Of a stretch of 64,000 nt of DNA, positions 35,688-44,199 are shown piece after piece. The notes beneath the pieces are model-generated. The model saw nothing but the letters and a program-made list of their open reading frames with translations. It was not told the DNA's origin and did not search any database. Source of the stretch: Streptomyces seoulensis (GTDB taxonomy: Bacteria; Actinomycetota; Actinomycetes; Streptomycetales; Streptomycetaceae); the NCBI RefSeq assembly GCF_004328625.1, contig NZ_CP032229.1, positions 620,001 through 684,000 on the forward strand, read 5' to 3'. Each line of letters begins with the position of its first letter. The stretch's first letter is position 1. Both the position numbers and the translations under genes were made by a program.

Positions 35688-36980
35688 ATGAGTACGTTCG
35701 CCCCCGGTTCCGCCCACCTCACCTGCCGCGCGCTCGTCGTCGACCGCGAGGGGCGGGTCCTGCGGGTACGAGACCCCGCGGAGCTGCCCGGCGCGCGGGC
35801 CGGTGCGGGCGACCGCACCTTGCTGGACGCCGCGCTGCGAGCGGTGACCGAGCGGACCGGGCTCGCCCGGAGCGACCTGTGTCTGACCCCGGAGCTGCTG
35901 ACCACCCCGGTCCATGTCGAGACGGTCGGGCCGGCGCATTACGAGGTCACGTTCGCCCTGTACTTGTCCCGCGAGCTGCCCGAACCGCTGCCCGACGCGG
36001 ACTGGTCACCGGTCGAGCAGGTCGACTCCGGCTACCTGCGGAACAGGTTGAGCGGGCTGAAGCTGCACGGTAAACCGGAGCCGGTGAACGCCTCGGCGCT
36101 GATCCACGACGGCGACGGCCGCTACCTCCTCCACCTGCGCGACAACATCCCCGGCATCTGGGAGCCGGGAGCCTTCGCCCTGCTCGGCGGCGGCCGGGAG
36201 CCTCAGGACCGCACCCTGGAGGACACCCTCCGCCGCGAGCTGGCCGAGGAGGTGTCTGGGCTCGACCTTGCCGGTCTGGAGCCGTACGCCGTGGAGGAGG
36301 CCACCGGTACCGACGGGCTGTGCGTGCCGGTCCAGGTCTTCTCCGGCCGCTGGAGCGGCGATCCGGACGGGGTGGGGCTGACCGAGGGGGTGCTGCTGCG
36401 CTGGTTCCGCCCGGACATGCTGCACCGGCTGCGGCTGAGCCCCGGGACGCGTGATCTGATCCTGCGCCACGCGGCGGGCCCGGCCGCGCGGGCCCCGGTG
36501 ATCCCGCGTCCGGCGAAGGCACCGGACGCGGGCGGCACCGAGCTGAACATCGTCGGCGTCCATCTGTACGCCGAGGACGCCGACGGCCGCGTCCTGCTCG
36601 GGCTGCGCCACCCCGACTCGGCCTTCGCGGGCTCCACCTGGCACTTCCTGGCCGGGCACTGCGAGCGGGAGTCGGCCGCCGCGTGCCTGGTGCGGGAGGC
36701 GTACGAGGAGGCCGGGCTGCTGATCGACCCCGCCGACCTGGAGCTGGCCCATGTGGTGCACGTGCTGCACGGGCCGAGCGCGCGGCCGCGCATGCAACTG
36801 GTATTCCGCGCCCGCCGCCTGGGCGGGACACCGTGGCTGCGGGAGCCCGACAAGTGCCTCGCCTGGCGCTGGTGGGACCCGGACGGGCTGCCGGAACCGC
36901 TCGTGCCCTACGCCCGCACGGTCATCGACGGCATACGTGCCGGCCGTGGCTACTCGGAGACCGGCTGGTGCCCGGCATGA
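35688..36980 (+). CDS. Multi-Nudix-fold hydrolase-like protein
   Basis: A 430-residue protein with a degenerate N-terminal Nudix-like region (about 8-75) and two further Nudix domains. The middle domain has a full box (GGGREPQDRTLEDTLRRELAEE, near residue 165), and the C-terminal domain has GHCERESAAACLVREAYEEAGL near residue 325. Nudix enzymes hydrolyse diphosphates linked to another moiety. The ATG at 35688 has GGAGGAGG 8-9 bases upstream. The next gene overlaps by ATGA. Three Nudix-fold units in one chain are unusual. Confidence 0.85.
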   Translation: MSTFAPGSAHLTCRALVVDREGRVLRVRDPAELPGARAGAGDRTLLDAALRAVTERTGLARSDLCLTPELLTTPVHVETVGPAHYEVTFALYLSRELPEPLPDADWSPVEQVDSGYLRNRLSGLKLHGKPEPVNASALIHDGDGRYLLHLRDNIPGIWEPGAFALLGGGREPQDRTLEDTLRRELAEEVSGLDLAGLEPYAVEEATGTDGLCVPVQVFSGRWSGDPDGVGLTEGVLLRWFRPDMLHRLRLSPGTRDLILRHAAGPAARAPVIPRPAKAPDAGGTELNIVGVHLYAEDADGRVLLGLRHPDSAFAGSTWHFLAGHCERESAAACLVREAYEEAGLLIDPADLELAHVVHVLHGPSARPRMQLVFRARRLGGTPWLREPDKCLAWRWWDPDGLPEPLVPYARTVIDGIRAGRGYSETGWCPA

Positions 36981-37561
36981 GCGGGCGGCAGCGGTACACG
37001 GTGCCCGTGGACGTCCACCTGATCCTGCGCCGGGAGACCGGCGCCGGTCCGGAGGTGCTGGTGTCGCGCCGGGCCGGGCCGGTGTACGCGACCGGGCTCT
37101 GGCAGCTGCCCTCCGGGCACCTGGACGGCCCGCACGAGGACGTGGTCGACGCGCTGATCCGGGAGGCGCGGGAGGAGACCGGTGTCGTCATCGGCCGGGC
37201 CGACGTGCGCGCCGCCGTCACCGTCCACCACCGCGCGCCCGTCGGTTCGGCCCGCGTCGGCTTCTTCTTCGAGGTGCGGCGCTGGACGGGCGAGCCCCGC
37301 GTCGTGGAGCCGGACGTCTGCGACGCCATGACCTGGGTCCCGCTGGACGAGCTGCCCGCCGAGACGGTGGCGTACTGCCGGGCCGGTCTGGACGCGTACC
37401 GGTCCGGGGAGCGTCTGGCCGTGCACTTCCAGCGGCCGGGCGACCCGATCGCCCACGACCCGGCGGCGGACCGGCGCCAGGCCGTCCCCGGCGTCGATCC
37501 ACTGCCCGCCCAGCGGAGTCCGGCCCCGCCCCACCCCTTGGAGACGCATCGTGAGCAGTGA
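36977..37561 (+). CDS. Nudix hydrolase
   Basis: A 194-residue protein with a Nudix box (GHLDGPHEDVVDALIREAREETG, near residue 50), within which the key REAREETG is intact. The C-terminal 50 residues are Pro-rich and probably disordered. The ATG at 36977 overlaps the preceding gene by 4 bases and its end overlaps the following GNAT-Nudix gene by 11 bases. It is the second of four coupled genes. The substrate is unknown. Confidence 0.85.
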   Translation: MSGRQRYTVPVDVHLILRRETGAGPEVLVSRRAGPVYATGLWQLPSGHLDGPHEDVVDALIREAREETGVVIGRADVRAAVTVHHRAPVGSARVGFFFEVRRWTGEPRVVEPDVCDAMTWVPLDELPAETVAYCRAGLDAYRSGERLAVHFQRPGDPIAHDPAADRRQAVPGVDPLPAQRSPAPPHPLETHREQ

Positions 37562-38600
37562 GGCCCTGCCCGTCCGCCCCCGGCACCTCGGCGGCGCGCA
37601 CCCCGGCACCGCGCCCGTCGCACGACTCGCCACGCCCGCCGACGCGGAGGGCATCGTCCGGCTCCGGTCCTCCTTCGTCCTCGCCGAGCCGCTGCCGGAG
37701 GAGTGGGTCGTCCGCTCCGGCGCCGCGCTGGCCGCCCGGCTGGCCCCGGACGGCGACGCGCGGGCCTCGGTCGTCGACGCCCCGGACGGCACGCTCGCCT
37801 CCTGCGCCCTCGCGCTGCTCCACCCCGTGCTGCCCGAACCGGCGTCGCCCGCCGGGCGGGCGGCGCGGGTGCACACGGTCGCCACGCATCCATCGTGGCG
37901 CCGCCGGGGACACGCCCGGTCGGCCCTGACCACGCTGCTCGGCCGGCTCCGGGCGGAGGGGGTGGCACCCGTGGAGGCCGACACGCCCAGCGCCGTGGGG
38001 GCGCTCTTCCGTGCCTCGGGATTCTGCGGCAGCCTGGCGCCCATGCGGATGACATGGCCGGAGCCGGTGGCCCGGGGGCGGGTGGACGAGCGGACCGGCC
38101 ATGTGTGGCTGCCGCCGGAGCAGTACGCCGAGACGGTCATGAAGGCCACCGGATTCGCCTGCGTCCTCTTCACCGACCTCCACGACCGGCCCGTCCAGCT
38201 GCACGGGGTCTACAGCGCGACCCACCCCTGGCAGTTGGTGGGCGGCACGATGGACCCCGGTGAGCGGCCGTGGGAGACGGCCGTGCGGGAGTGCCGGGAG
38301 GAGACCGGCATCGAGCTCGCCGGCCCGCCCCGGCTGCTGGCCACGGTGTACGGGCTGCCCGGCGCCGAGTGGCCGTACAGCACGATGGGGCTCGTCTTCG
38401 ACGGCGGGCGGCTGGACGAGGCGCGGCTCCGGGACATCGTGCTGGACCCGCGTGAGCACGACGAGGTGCGGGTGCTGCCGCTTCCCGAGTGGCGGCCGCT
38501 GATGCCCCCACGGGACTTCGCGCGGCTCGGCGCGGTGATGGAGGCGCGCCGCACCGGTGTGGCGGCCTACTTCGACACCTGGGACTGGGGGACGGAATGA
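37551..38600 (+). CDS. GNAT acetyltransferase fused to a Nudix domain
   Basis: A 349-residue fusion. The N-terminal 165 residues form a GNAT acetyltransferase (HTVATHPSWRRRGHARSALT is the acetyl-CoA loop R-x-x-G-x-G/A equivalent). The C-terminal domain is Nudix (GGTMDPGERPWETAVRECREETGIEL, near residue 225, with box residues intact). A two-activity protein that acetylates and hydrolyses nucleotide-like substrates is possible. It begins with GTG at 37551 and overlaps the previous gene by 11 bases and the next by 4 (ATGA). Confidence 0.85.
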   Translation: MSSEALPVRPRHLGGAHPGTAPVARLATPADAEGIVRLRSSFVLAEPLPEEWVVRSGAALAARLAPDGDARASVVDAPDGTLASCALALLHPVLPEPASPAGRAARVHTVATHPSWRRRGHARSALTTLLGRLRAEGVAPVEADTPSAVGALFRASGFCGSLAPMRMTWPEPVARGRVDERTGHVWLPPEQYAETVMKATGFACVLFTDLHDRPVQLHGVYSATHPWQLVGGTMDPGERPWETAVRECREETGIELAGPPRLLATVYGLPGAEWPYSTMGLVFDGGRLDEARLRDIVLDPREHDEVRVLPLPEWRPLMPPRDFARLGAVMEARRTGVAAYFDTWDWGTE

Positions 38601-39253
38601 GCGTCGTACTGATGTCGGACCAGCGGGTGGCGGCGGTCCCGGTGCGGGAGTGCGGCGAGCCGCTGGTCGACGTCCGGGCGCACGGCGCGCTCCGGGTCGA
38701 CCCGCGCAAGGAGGACGGCTCGGGCGCCTTCGCGTATCTGCGCCAGGGGGTGCTGCATCGCCTGCTGCACGCCCAGTCGCTCCTGCCGGACGGGATGCGG
38801 CTGCTGTTCGTCGAGGGGTACCGGCCGCCCGGTCTCCAGCACCGGTACTTCGAGGAGTACGCCGCTGTGCTGGGCCGGGACAACCCCGGCTGGTCCCAGG
38901 AACGCGTCCGGGACGAGGCGAGCCGGTTCGTCTCCCCGCCGGAGATAGCCCCGCACAGCGCGGGTGCCGCCGCGGACCTCACCCTGATGGACGCCGACGG
39001 CAACGAACTGGACCTGGGCACCCGGATGAACGCGGACCCGGTGGAGAGTGAGGGCGCCTGCTACACCTCGGCCACCAACATCGGCGCCGAGGCCACGGCC
39101 CACCGGAACACGCTGGCCCTCGTGCTGTCGGAGGCGGGGCTGGTCAACTACGCCACGGAGTGGTGGCACTGGAGCTGGGGCGACCGTTACTGGGCGCTCC
39201 AGACGAACAACCCGACCGCGCCCTACGGCCCCACCGAACCGGAAGCCATATAA
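38597..39253 (+). CDS. VanX/DdpX-like D-alanyl-D-alanine dipeptidase
   Basis: A 218-residue M15 metallopeptidase. It has the catalytic substrate-site Arg in GYRPPG, the zinc motif S-x-H-x6-D (HSAGAAADL), and the downstream E-x-x-H as EWWHW. Relatives hydrolyse D-Ala-D-Ala or related peptides of cell-wall precursors. The ATG at 38597 overlaps the GNAT-Nudix gene by 4 bases. It is last in a four-gene set with three Nudix proteins. No vancomycin-resistance neighbours are visible, so the resistance role is doubtful. Confidence 0.9.
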   Translation: MSVVLMSDQRVAAVPVRECGEPLVDVRAHGALRVDPRKEDGSGAFAYLRQGVLHRLLHAQSLLPDGMRLLFVEGYRPPGLQHRYFEEYAAVLGRDNPGWSQERVRDEASRFVSPPEIAPHSAGAAADLTLMDADGNELDLGTRMNADPVESEGACYTSATNIGAEATAHRNTLALVLSEAGLVNYATEWWHWSWGDRYWALQTNNPTAPYGPTEPEAI

Positions 39254-39289
39254 GCCGCATATCGCCCCATCGCTGGCATAGTGCCGCCC

Positions 39290-40840
39290 ATGACCCTCAC
39301 GCCCCCTCAGAACGGCGCACGGCGGGGCGGCGGCCGCCGTCGCGCGGTGCTCGCGCTTGCCTGTGTCCTCGGGATCACGGGCGGCGTCGTCCTCGCGCTC
39401 GACCTGTCCGAGGACGAGCCCCGCTCCCCCGCAGCGCTCCCCGGCCACCCCGCCCCCGGCCCCCGGGACGTCCCCTCCCCCGGAGCCCCCGGCATCGGCG
39501 ACCCGCTGATGCCGCTGGACGGGAACGGCGGCTACACGGTCCGCCGCTACACCCTGGACTTCGACTGGCAGGCACCGAGAACCCCGTTCGCCGCCGCCAC
39601 CACGATCAGCGCCACCGCCACCCAGGCCCTCTCCCGCTTCGACCTCGACTTCGCGGGCAACACCCTGCGCGGAGTCACGGTCGACGGCGCACCGGCGAGG
39701 ACCGCCCGTCAGGGCGACGAACTGGTCGTCACCCCGGCGAAGCCGCTCGGCCGGGGCCGGACCTTCACCGTCAAGGTCACCTACACCGCCGACCCCACCC
39801 AGCACCGCCACCGCACCGACGCGATCCAGGACTACGGCTGGGTCCCCACGGCCGACGGCACCGTGCTCTCCCCGCAGCCGAACGGCGCCCGGATGATCTT
39901 CCCGGCGGACGACCACCCCAGCCTGCGCGCGCCGTTCACCTTCCACGTCACCACCCCGCCCGGCCTGACGGCGGTGGCCAACGGACGGCTCGTCACCCGC
40001 GCGCCCCAACGCGACGGCCGGGTGCGGTGGACGTACGACTCGGAGCATCCGGTCGCCCCGCAGCTGGTCCAGTTGGCCATCGGGAAGTTCGACGTGGTCG
40101 ACGGCACCGGCCCGCGCGGGCTCCCCCTGCGGGACGTGGTGCCCGAGGGGCTGGTGACGGAGACCAAGGCGTACCGGGCGCTGACGCCGGACCACCTCGC
40201 ATGGCTGGAGCAGCGGCTCGGCCCGTACCCGTTCCGGCGCTACGGCGTGCTGGTGGGCGACGGCGAGCTGCCGGTGGCGCTGGAGACGCAGTCCCTCTCG
40301 GTGGTGCCGAGCGGGGACCTGCTGGGGGATCAGGTCGCCGCCGAACGCAATCTCGTACACGAGCTGACTCACCACTGGACCGGGGACAGCGTGGCCGTCC
40401 GCCGCTGGTCGGACCTGTGGCTGAGCGAGGGTCACGCCCGTTTCTACGAGCTGCTGTACGCCGACACGCGGGGCGGTCCGAGCCTGGCGGACATGATGCG
40501 TTCGGCCTACGAGCAGCACGACCAGTGGCGGCACGACGACGGCGCCCCCGCCGAGCCGCACGAGGAGGGCCTGTTCCGGCAGATGCGCTACGACGGCTCG
40601 GCGCTGGTGCTGTACGCGCTGCGGGAGAAGGTCGGCGCGGACACCTTCGAGCGCGTCGAGAAAGCCTGGGTGACGACGTATCGGGGACGGGTGGCCGGCA
40701 CCCGGGACTTCATCGCGCTGGCCTCGAAGGTGGCGGGACAGGACCTGACGGGCTTTCTGACCCCGTGGCTGTACGGGTCGCACACCCCGCCCATGCCGAA
40801 CCGCCCGGACTGGCGGGTGGACCCGGTCGAGGAGGGGTGA
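39290..40840 (+). CDS. Secreted or membrane-anchored M1-family metallopeptidase
   Basis: An aminopeptidase-like protein of about 516 residues. It has an N-terminal hydrophobic segment (about 17-38, signal or anchor), a Pro-rich linker, then an N-terminal beta domain and the M1 active site: HELTHHW with the zinc-binding Glu in LSEGHARF. The GxMEN exopeptidase motif is not obvious (ELPVALETQ appears instead). The ATG at 39290 and the GTG at 39281 are both possible; neither has a clear ribosome site. It begins 36 bp after the dipeptidase gene, which ends in TAA. Confidence 0.88.
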   Translation: MTLTPPQNGARRGGGRRRAVLALACVLGITGGVVLALDLSEDEPRSPAALPGHPAPGPRDVPSPGAPGIGDPLMPLDGNGGYTVRRYTLDFDWQAPRTPFAAATTISATATQALSRFDLDFAGNTLRGVTVDGAPARTARQGDELVVTPAKPLGRGRTFTVKVTYTADPTQHRHRTDAIQDYGWVPTADGTVLSPQPNGARMIFPADDHPSLRAPFTFHVTTPPGLTAVANGRLVTRAPQRDGRVRWTYDSEHPVAPQLVQLAIGKFDVVDGTGPRGLPLRDVVPEGLVTETKAYRALTPDHLAWLEQRLGPYPFRRYGVLVGDGELPVALETQSLSVVPSGDLLGDQVAAERNLVHELTHHWTGDSVAVRRWSDLWLSEGHARFYELLYADTRGGPSLADMMRSAYEQHDQWRHDDGAPAEPHEEGLFRQMRYDGSALVLYALREKVGADTFERVEKAWVTTYRGRVAGTRDFIALASKVAGQDLTGFLTPWLYGSHTPPMPNRPDWRVDPVEEG

Positions 40841-41052
40841 GGTGTGCGGGGGTGAAGCGCTGCCCCCACCCGGCGGGGTCCGCTGCCGCCGACCGGGTGG
40901 CCTGAGCGCGGGGGCTGGTCCACGCCAGTGACGCTCGGCGCGACGCGGCGCGCGAGGCAAGGAAACGTGAGCGGGGTGACATGCGGGGCGCGCCCTCCTT
41001 CGCGCCCTGGCCGCATGTCCCGGCCGCGCCGAACCTCGTTGGAGCCACCCGT

Positions 41053-43038
41053 ATGAGAAAACGCGTCGCCCCCCGCCTGTCCAGTGCCATGCGCGGGCAT
41101 CGGCGGATCGTCTGCGTGACCGCCGCGTCGGCGGCGCTTCTGGTGCCCTTGCTGATCGACCGCTCGGAGGACTCCGGCGGTCCGAACGACCAACGCCTCC
41201 AGGACGACTACACCGCCGCCGCGAAGGAGTTCCACGTCCCCCGCAGCGTCCTGATGGGGGTGTCCTACCTCCAGTCCCGGTGGGACTCCCACCAGGGCGC
41301 GCCGAGCGTCATCGGCGGCTACGGGCCGATGCACCTGGTCGACTCCGCCGGGCCGCCGGCCGCCACCCCGCCGCACCATGTGACACCCCATCCGAAGGTG
41401 CAGAAGCCCAGCCCCTCCCCGGCGCAGAAGGCGGCCGAGGAGGCCCGGCGCTCCGCCGACCTGCGGCGGGCGGCCGACCTCGTCGGTCTCCCGGTGGAGC
41501 GGCTGCGCACGGACGACGCCGCGAACGTGCGCGGTGGCGCGGCCCTCCTCGCGGCGGCGCAGCAGAAGCTCGGCAAGCCGCTCAGCAACGACCCGGCCGA
41601 CTGGTGGGACGCGGTCTCGCGCTTCCCGGGCTCCAGCGACGCGGGGTCGGCGGCGACCTATGCCAACGATGTCTTCGACATCATCCGCAAGGGCGCGAAC
41701 CGCGTCACGGACGCCGGTCAGCATGTCGTCCTGGCCGCGAGCCCCCAGGTGCGCCCGAAGGCCGGGGCAGCGGGCGCGTCCCGCTCGAAGAACGTGGAGT
41801 GCCCGGCGGAGCTGTCGTGCTCCTGGCTGAGCGCGCCGTACGTACGGATCGACGATGAGGCGTACGGCAACCACGACCTGGCCGACCGGCCCAAGGACCA
41901 GAAGATCGAGTACATCGTCATCCATGACACCGAGGCGCCGCTGGCCTCGATGCTGCTGACCGTCCAGGACCCGACGGAGGCGTCCTGGCACTACTCGATC
42001 CGGTCCAGCGACGGCAGTGTCACCCAGCACGTCAAGACCAAGGACGCGGCCTGGCACTCGGGCAGCCAGTTCGTGAACGGCCGCTCGATCGGCATCGAGC
42101 ACGAGGGCTTCCTGCGGCAGCCGGACGCCTGGTACACGGAGCAGATGTACCGTTCCTCGGCCCGGCTGGTGAAGTACCTGACGAAGAAGTACGACATCCC
42201 GCTGGACCGTCAGCATATCTTCGGCCACGACAACGTGCCGGCGCCGACCGAGGACACCATCCCGGACATGCACGACGACCCGGGCCCGTTCTGGGACTGG
42301 CGGCACTACTTCGACCTGCTGGGCGCGCCGCTGAAGGCGACGGCGGGCCCGGACAGCGACGCGGTGATGATCCTTCCGGAGTACGCCAAGCACAAGCCGG
42401 TGTTCACCGGGTGTGTGGAGAGCGGCGAGAAGTGCGCGCCGCACGGCTCCAGCGCGGTCCGGCTGCACACCGAGCCGAGCGAGGACTCCGGGCTGATCCA
42501 GGACCCGGGCCGCAAGCCGGACGGTGACGACACCACGGTGGATGTCAACGACCTGGGTTCGCGGGTGTCGGCGGGCCAGCAGTTCGCGGTGGCCGGGCGG
42601 CAGGGCGACTGGACGGCGATCTGGTTCCAGGGTCACAAGGCGTGGTTCAAGAACCCGAAGGACCAGCCGACGGCCGTAGGCGAGCGGGCCCGGACCATCA
42701 CGCCGAAGCAGGGCCGCCACGAGATCCCGGTGTTCGGGCGGGCGCTCCCGGAGGAGTCGGCGTACCCCGACGGGATGGACGAGCAGCAGGAGGCGCCGCT
42801 GCCGTACACGATCCAGGAGGGTCAGCGGTATGTGACCCAGTCGGTCGTGCACGGCACCTACGTCGACCGGTCCTCATTCGGCGACGCCCCGGCGCCGGTG
42901 GTGAAGGGGCAGGAGGAGTACTACGAGATCCAGCTCGACCACCGGCTCGCCTACGTGCGGGCGAGCGACGTGGACGTGAAGGAGCCTCCGGCGGCCGCCG
43001 GTGCGCCGAAACCGGCCAAGCCGAAGTCCAGGAACTGA
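41053..43038 (+). CDS. N-acetylmuramoyl-L-alanine amidase (peptidoglycan-recognition type)
   Basis: A 661-residue exported enzyme that cuts the amide between muramic acid and L-Ala. It has an N-terminal transmembrane or signal helix (about 20-37), a helical region (50-250, including Pro/Gly spacers), and an Amidase_2/PGRP domain (about 275-430: IVIHDTEAP, WHYSIR, HSGSQF, IGIEHEG and IFGHDNVP). An SH3-like C-terminal region (about 440-650) may bind wall polymers. The ATG at 41053 has GGAGCC upstream. A 17-bp terminator follows. The 212-bp gap before it holds no supported gene. Confidence 0.92.
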   Translation: MRKRVAPRLSSAMRGHRRIVCVTAASAALLVPLLIDRSEDSGGPNDQRLQDDYTAAAKEFHVPRSVLMGVSYLQSRWDSHQGAPSVIGGYGPMHLVDSAGPPAATPPHHVTPHPKVQKPSPSPAQKAAEEARRSADLRRAADLVGLPVERLRTDDAANVRGGAALLAAAQQKLGKPLSNDPADWWDAVSRFPGSSDAGSAATYANDVFDIIRKGANRVTDAGQHVVLAASPQVRPKAGAAGASRSKNVECPAELSCSWLSAPYVRIDDEAYGNHDLADRPKDQKIEYIVIHDTEAPLASMLLTVQDPTEASWHYSIRSSDGSVTQHVKTKDAAWHSGSQFVNGRSIGIEHEGFLRQPDAWYTEQMYRSSARLVKYLTKKYDIPLDRQHIFGHDNVPAPTEDTIPDMHDDPGPFWDWRHYFDLLGAPLKATAGPDSDAVMILPEYAKHKPVFTGCVESGEKCAPHGSSAVRLHTEPSEDSGLIQDPGRKPDGDDTTVDVNDLGSRVSAGQQFAVAGRQGDWTAIWFQGHKAWFKNPKDQPTAVGERARTITPKQGRHEIPVFGRALPEESAYPDGMDEQQEAPLPYTIQEGQRYVTQSVVHGTYVDRSSFGDAPAPVVKGQEEYYEIQLDHRLAYVRASDVDVKEPPAAAGAPKPAKPKSRN

Positions 43039-43044
43039 CACACT

Positions 43045-43083
43045 GCGGCCGGGGCCGGACCCACGAGGTCCGGCCCCGGCCGC
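43045..43083 (+). terminator. Terminator after the amidase
   Basis: A perfect 17-bp stem (GCGGCCGGGGCCGGACC and complement) with a 5-base loop, 6 bp after the stop. Confidence 0.9.
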
Positions 43084-43115
43084 TTGCCTGCCCCGACCGG
43101 CGAAGGAGACATGTG

Positions 43116-43463
43116 ATGTCCGTACGGCGTGTGGTGCCGAACCTCCCGGCGGCCGCGCGGGAGGAGAGCGTGGCGTTCTACGGGGTGCTGGGGCTGGAGC
43201 GGCTCATGGACCACGGCTGGATCACCACCCTGGGCTCGCCCGCGAACCCCGTCGCGCAACTGAGCCTGATGGACGAGGACCGCACGGCCCCGGTGGCCCC
43301 GGATCTGAGCATCGAGGTGGACGACGTGGACGCGGTGTACGCGGCGTTCCTGGAGCGGGGCGCGGAGGTCGTGCACCCGCTGACCGACGAGGAGTGGGGG
43401 GTGCGCCGCTTCTTCGTCCGGGACCCGGCCGGCCGCGTGGTGAACGTCCTGAGCCATCGCTGA
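43116..43463 (+). CDS. VOC/glyoxalase-family protein
   Basis: A 115-residue single vicinal-oxygen-chelate domain: NLPAAAREESVAFYGVLGLE at the start, SIEVDDVDAVYAAFLERG in the middle and RRFFVRDPAGRVVNVLSH at the end. Members bind metals and isomerise, cleave or sequester small molecules such as antibiotics. The ATG at 43116 has GAAGGAG 8 bases upstream. It starts 33 bp after the amidase terminator. The specific substrate cannot be told. Confidence 0.88.
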   Translation: MSVRRVVPNLPAAAREESVAFYGVLGLERLMDHGWITTLGSPANPVAQLSLMDEDRTAPVAPDLSIEVDDVDAVYAAFLERGAEVVHPLTDEEWGVRRFFVRDPAGRVVNVLSHR

Positions 43464-43534
43464 CCGCTGGACTGCCTCCCGGCGAGCGCCCAGACTGGGG
43501 GTGTCGGACGCCCCGCTCTTCCTGGACGGTGACC

Positions 43535-43897
43535 GTGGAAACGCAAGAGAGTCAGCGCGTCGAGTTCACGCCCGAGGCGGCCGCACTGGTGCGGAGGCTG
43601 CGCGAGCAGCACGGTCCGCTGATGTTCCACCAGTCCGGCGGCTGCTGCGACGGCAGCGCGCCCATGTGCTACCCCGAGGGCGAGTTCCGTACCGGCGCCT
43701 CCGACGTCCTGCTGGCCGAACTGGCCCTGGACGGTGTCCCGGAACCGGTCGGCTTCTGGATGTCGAGGTCCCAGCACGAGCTCTGGAGCCACACCCGGCT
43801 CATCGTGGACGTGGTCCCCGGCCGGGGCGGCGGGTTCTCCCTGGAGGCCCCGGAGGGCGTCCGCTTCCTGATCCGCTCCCGGGTGATCGGCGGCTGA
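43535..43897 (+). CDS. DUF779 family protein
   Basis: A 120-residue protein with the diagnostic motif HGPLMFHQSGGCCDGSAPMC near residue 28, rich in conserved Cys. DUF779 proteins often sit beside acetaldehyde dehydrogenases, but no such gene adjoins it here. The start is uncertain: GTG at 43529 and GTG at 43535 are both in frame and neither has a strong ribosome site. The Cys pair suggests metal or redox binding. Function unknown. Confidence 0.85.
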   Translation: METQESQRVEFTPEAAALVRRLREQHGPLMFHQSGGCCDGSAPMCYPEGEFRTGASDVLLAELALDGVPEPVGFWMSRSQHELWSHTRLIVDVVPGRGGGFSLEAPEGVRFLIRSRVIGG

Positions 43898-43903
43898 CCG
43901 GCG

Positions 43904-44098
43904 TCACGGCCGCAGCCCGCTCACCAGATCCGCGGTGGCCGTGAGGCCGTTGCTGATGGTGGGGGCCATGCTGGTGCTGGCCAGGTAGAAGCCGAGCATC
44001 ATGCAGACCAGGGCGTGGGAGATCTTCAGCGCGCCGTTGCGCATGAAGACCACTGCCAGGATCAGGAGCAGCAGCACCACTGAGATGGAAACAGCCAT
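43904..44098 (-). CDS. Small two-helix membrane protein
   Basis: A 64-residue protein with two hydrophobic helices (about 3-21 and 30-50). The start at 44098 is fixed by GGAGGAGG 6 bases upstream; the frame runs on to 44116. It converges with the DUF779 gene only 6 bp away and lies opposite the acyl-CoA dehydrogenase end. No function can be assigned. Confidence 0.7.
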   Translation of the reverse strand: MAVSISVVLLLLILAVVFMRNGALKISHALVCMMLGFYLASTSMAPTISNGLTATADLVSGLRP

Positions 44099-44199
44099 CG
44101 GAACCTCCTCCGCCACGCCCGGTGTGCGGCGTTCGGCCGCAAGTGTGGCGTAGCGGAGGGGTGTTCCGGGGCGCTGACGTGTCCCCCGTAAGGGTGGTG

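Noticed and set aside
38597..39253. Vancomycin-resistance cassette
   Set aside because: The enzyme is VanX-like but there are no VanH/VanA or VanR/VanS genes; the neighbours are Nudix proteins.
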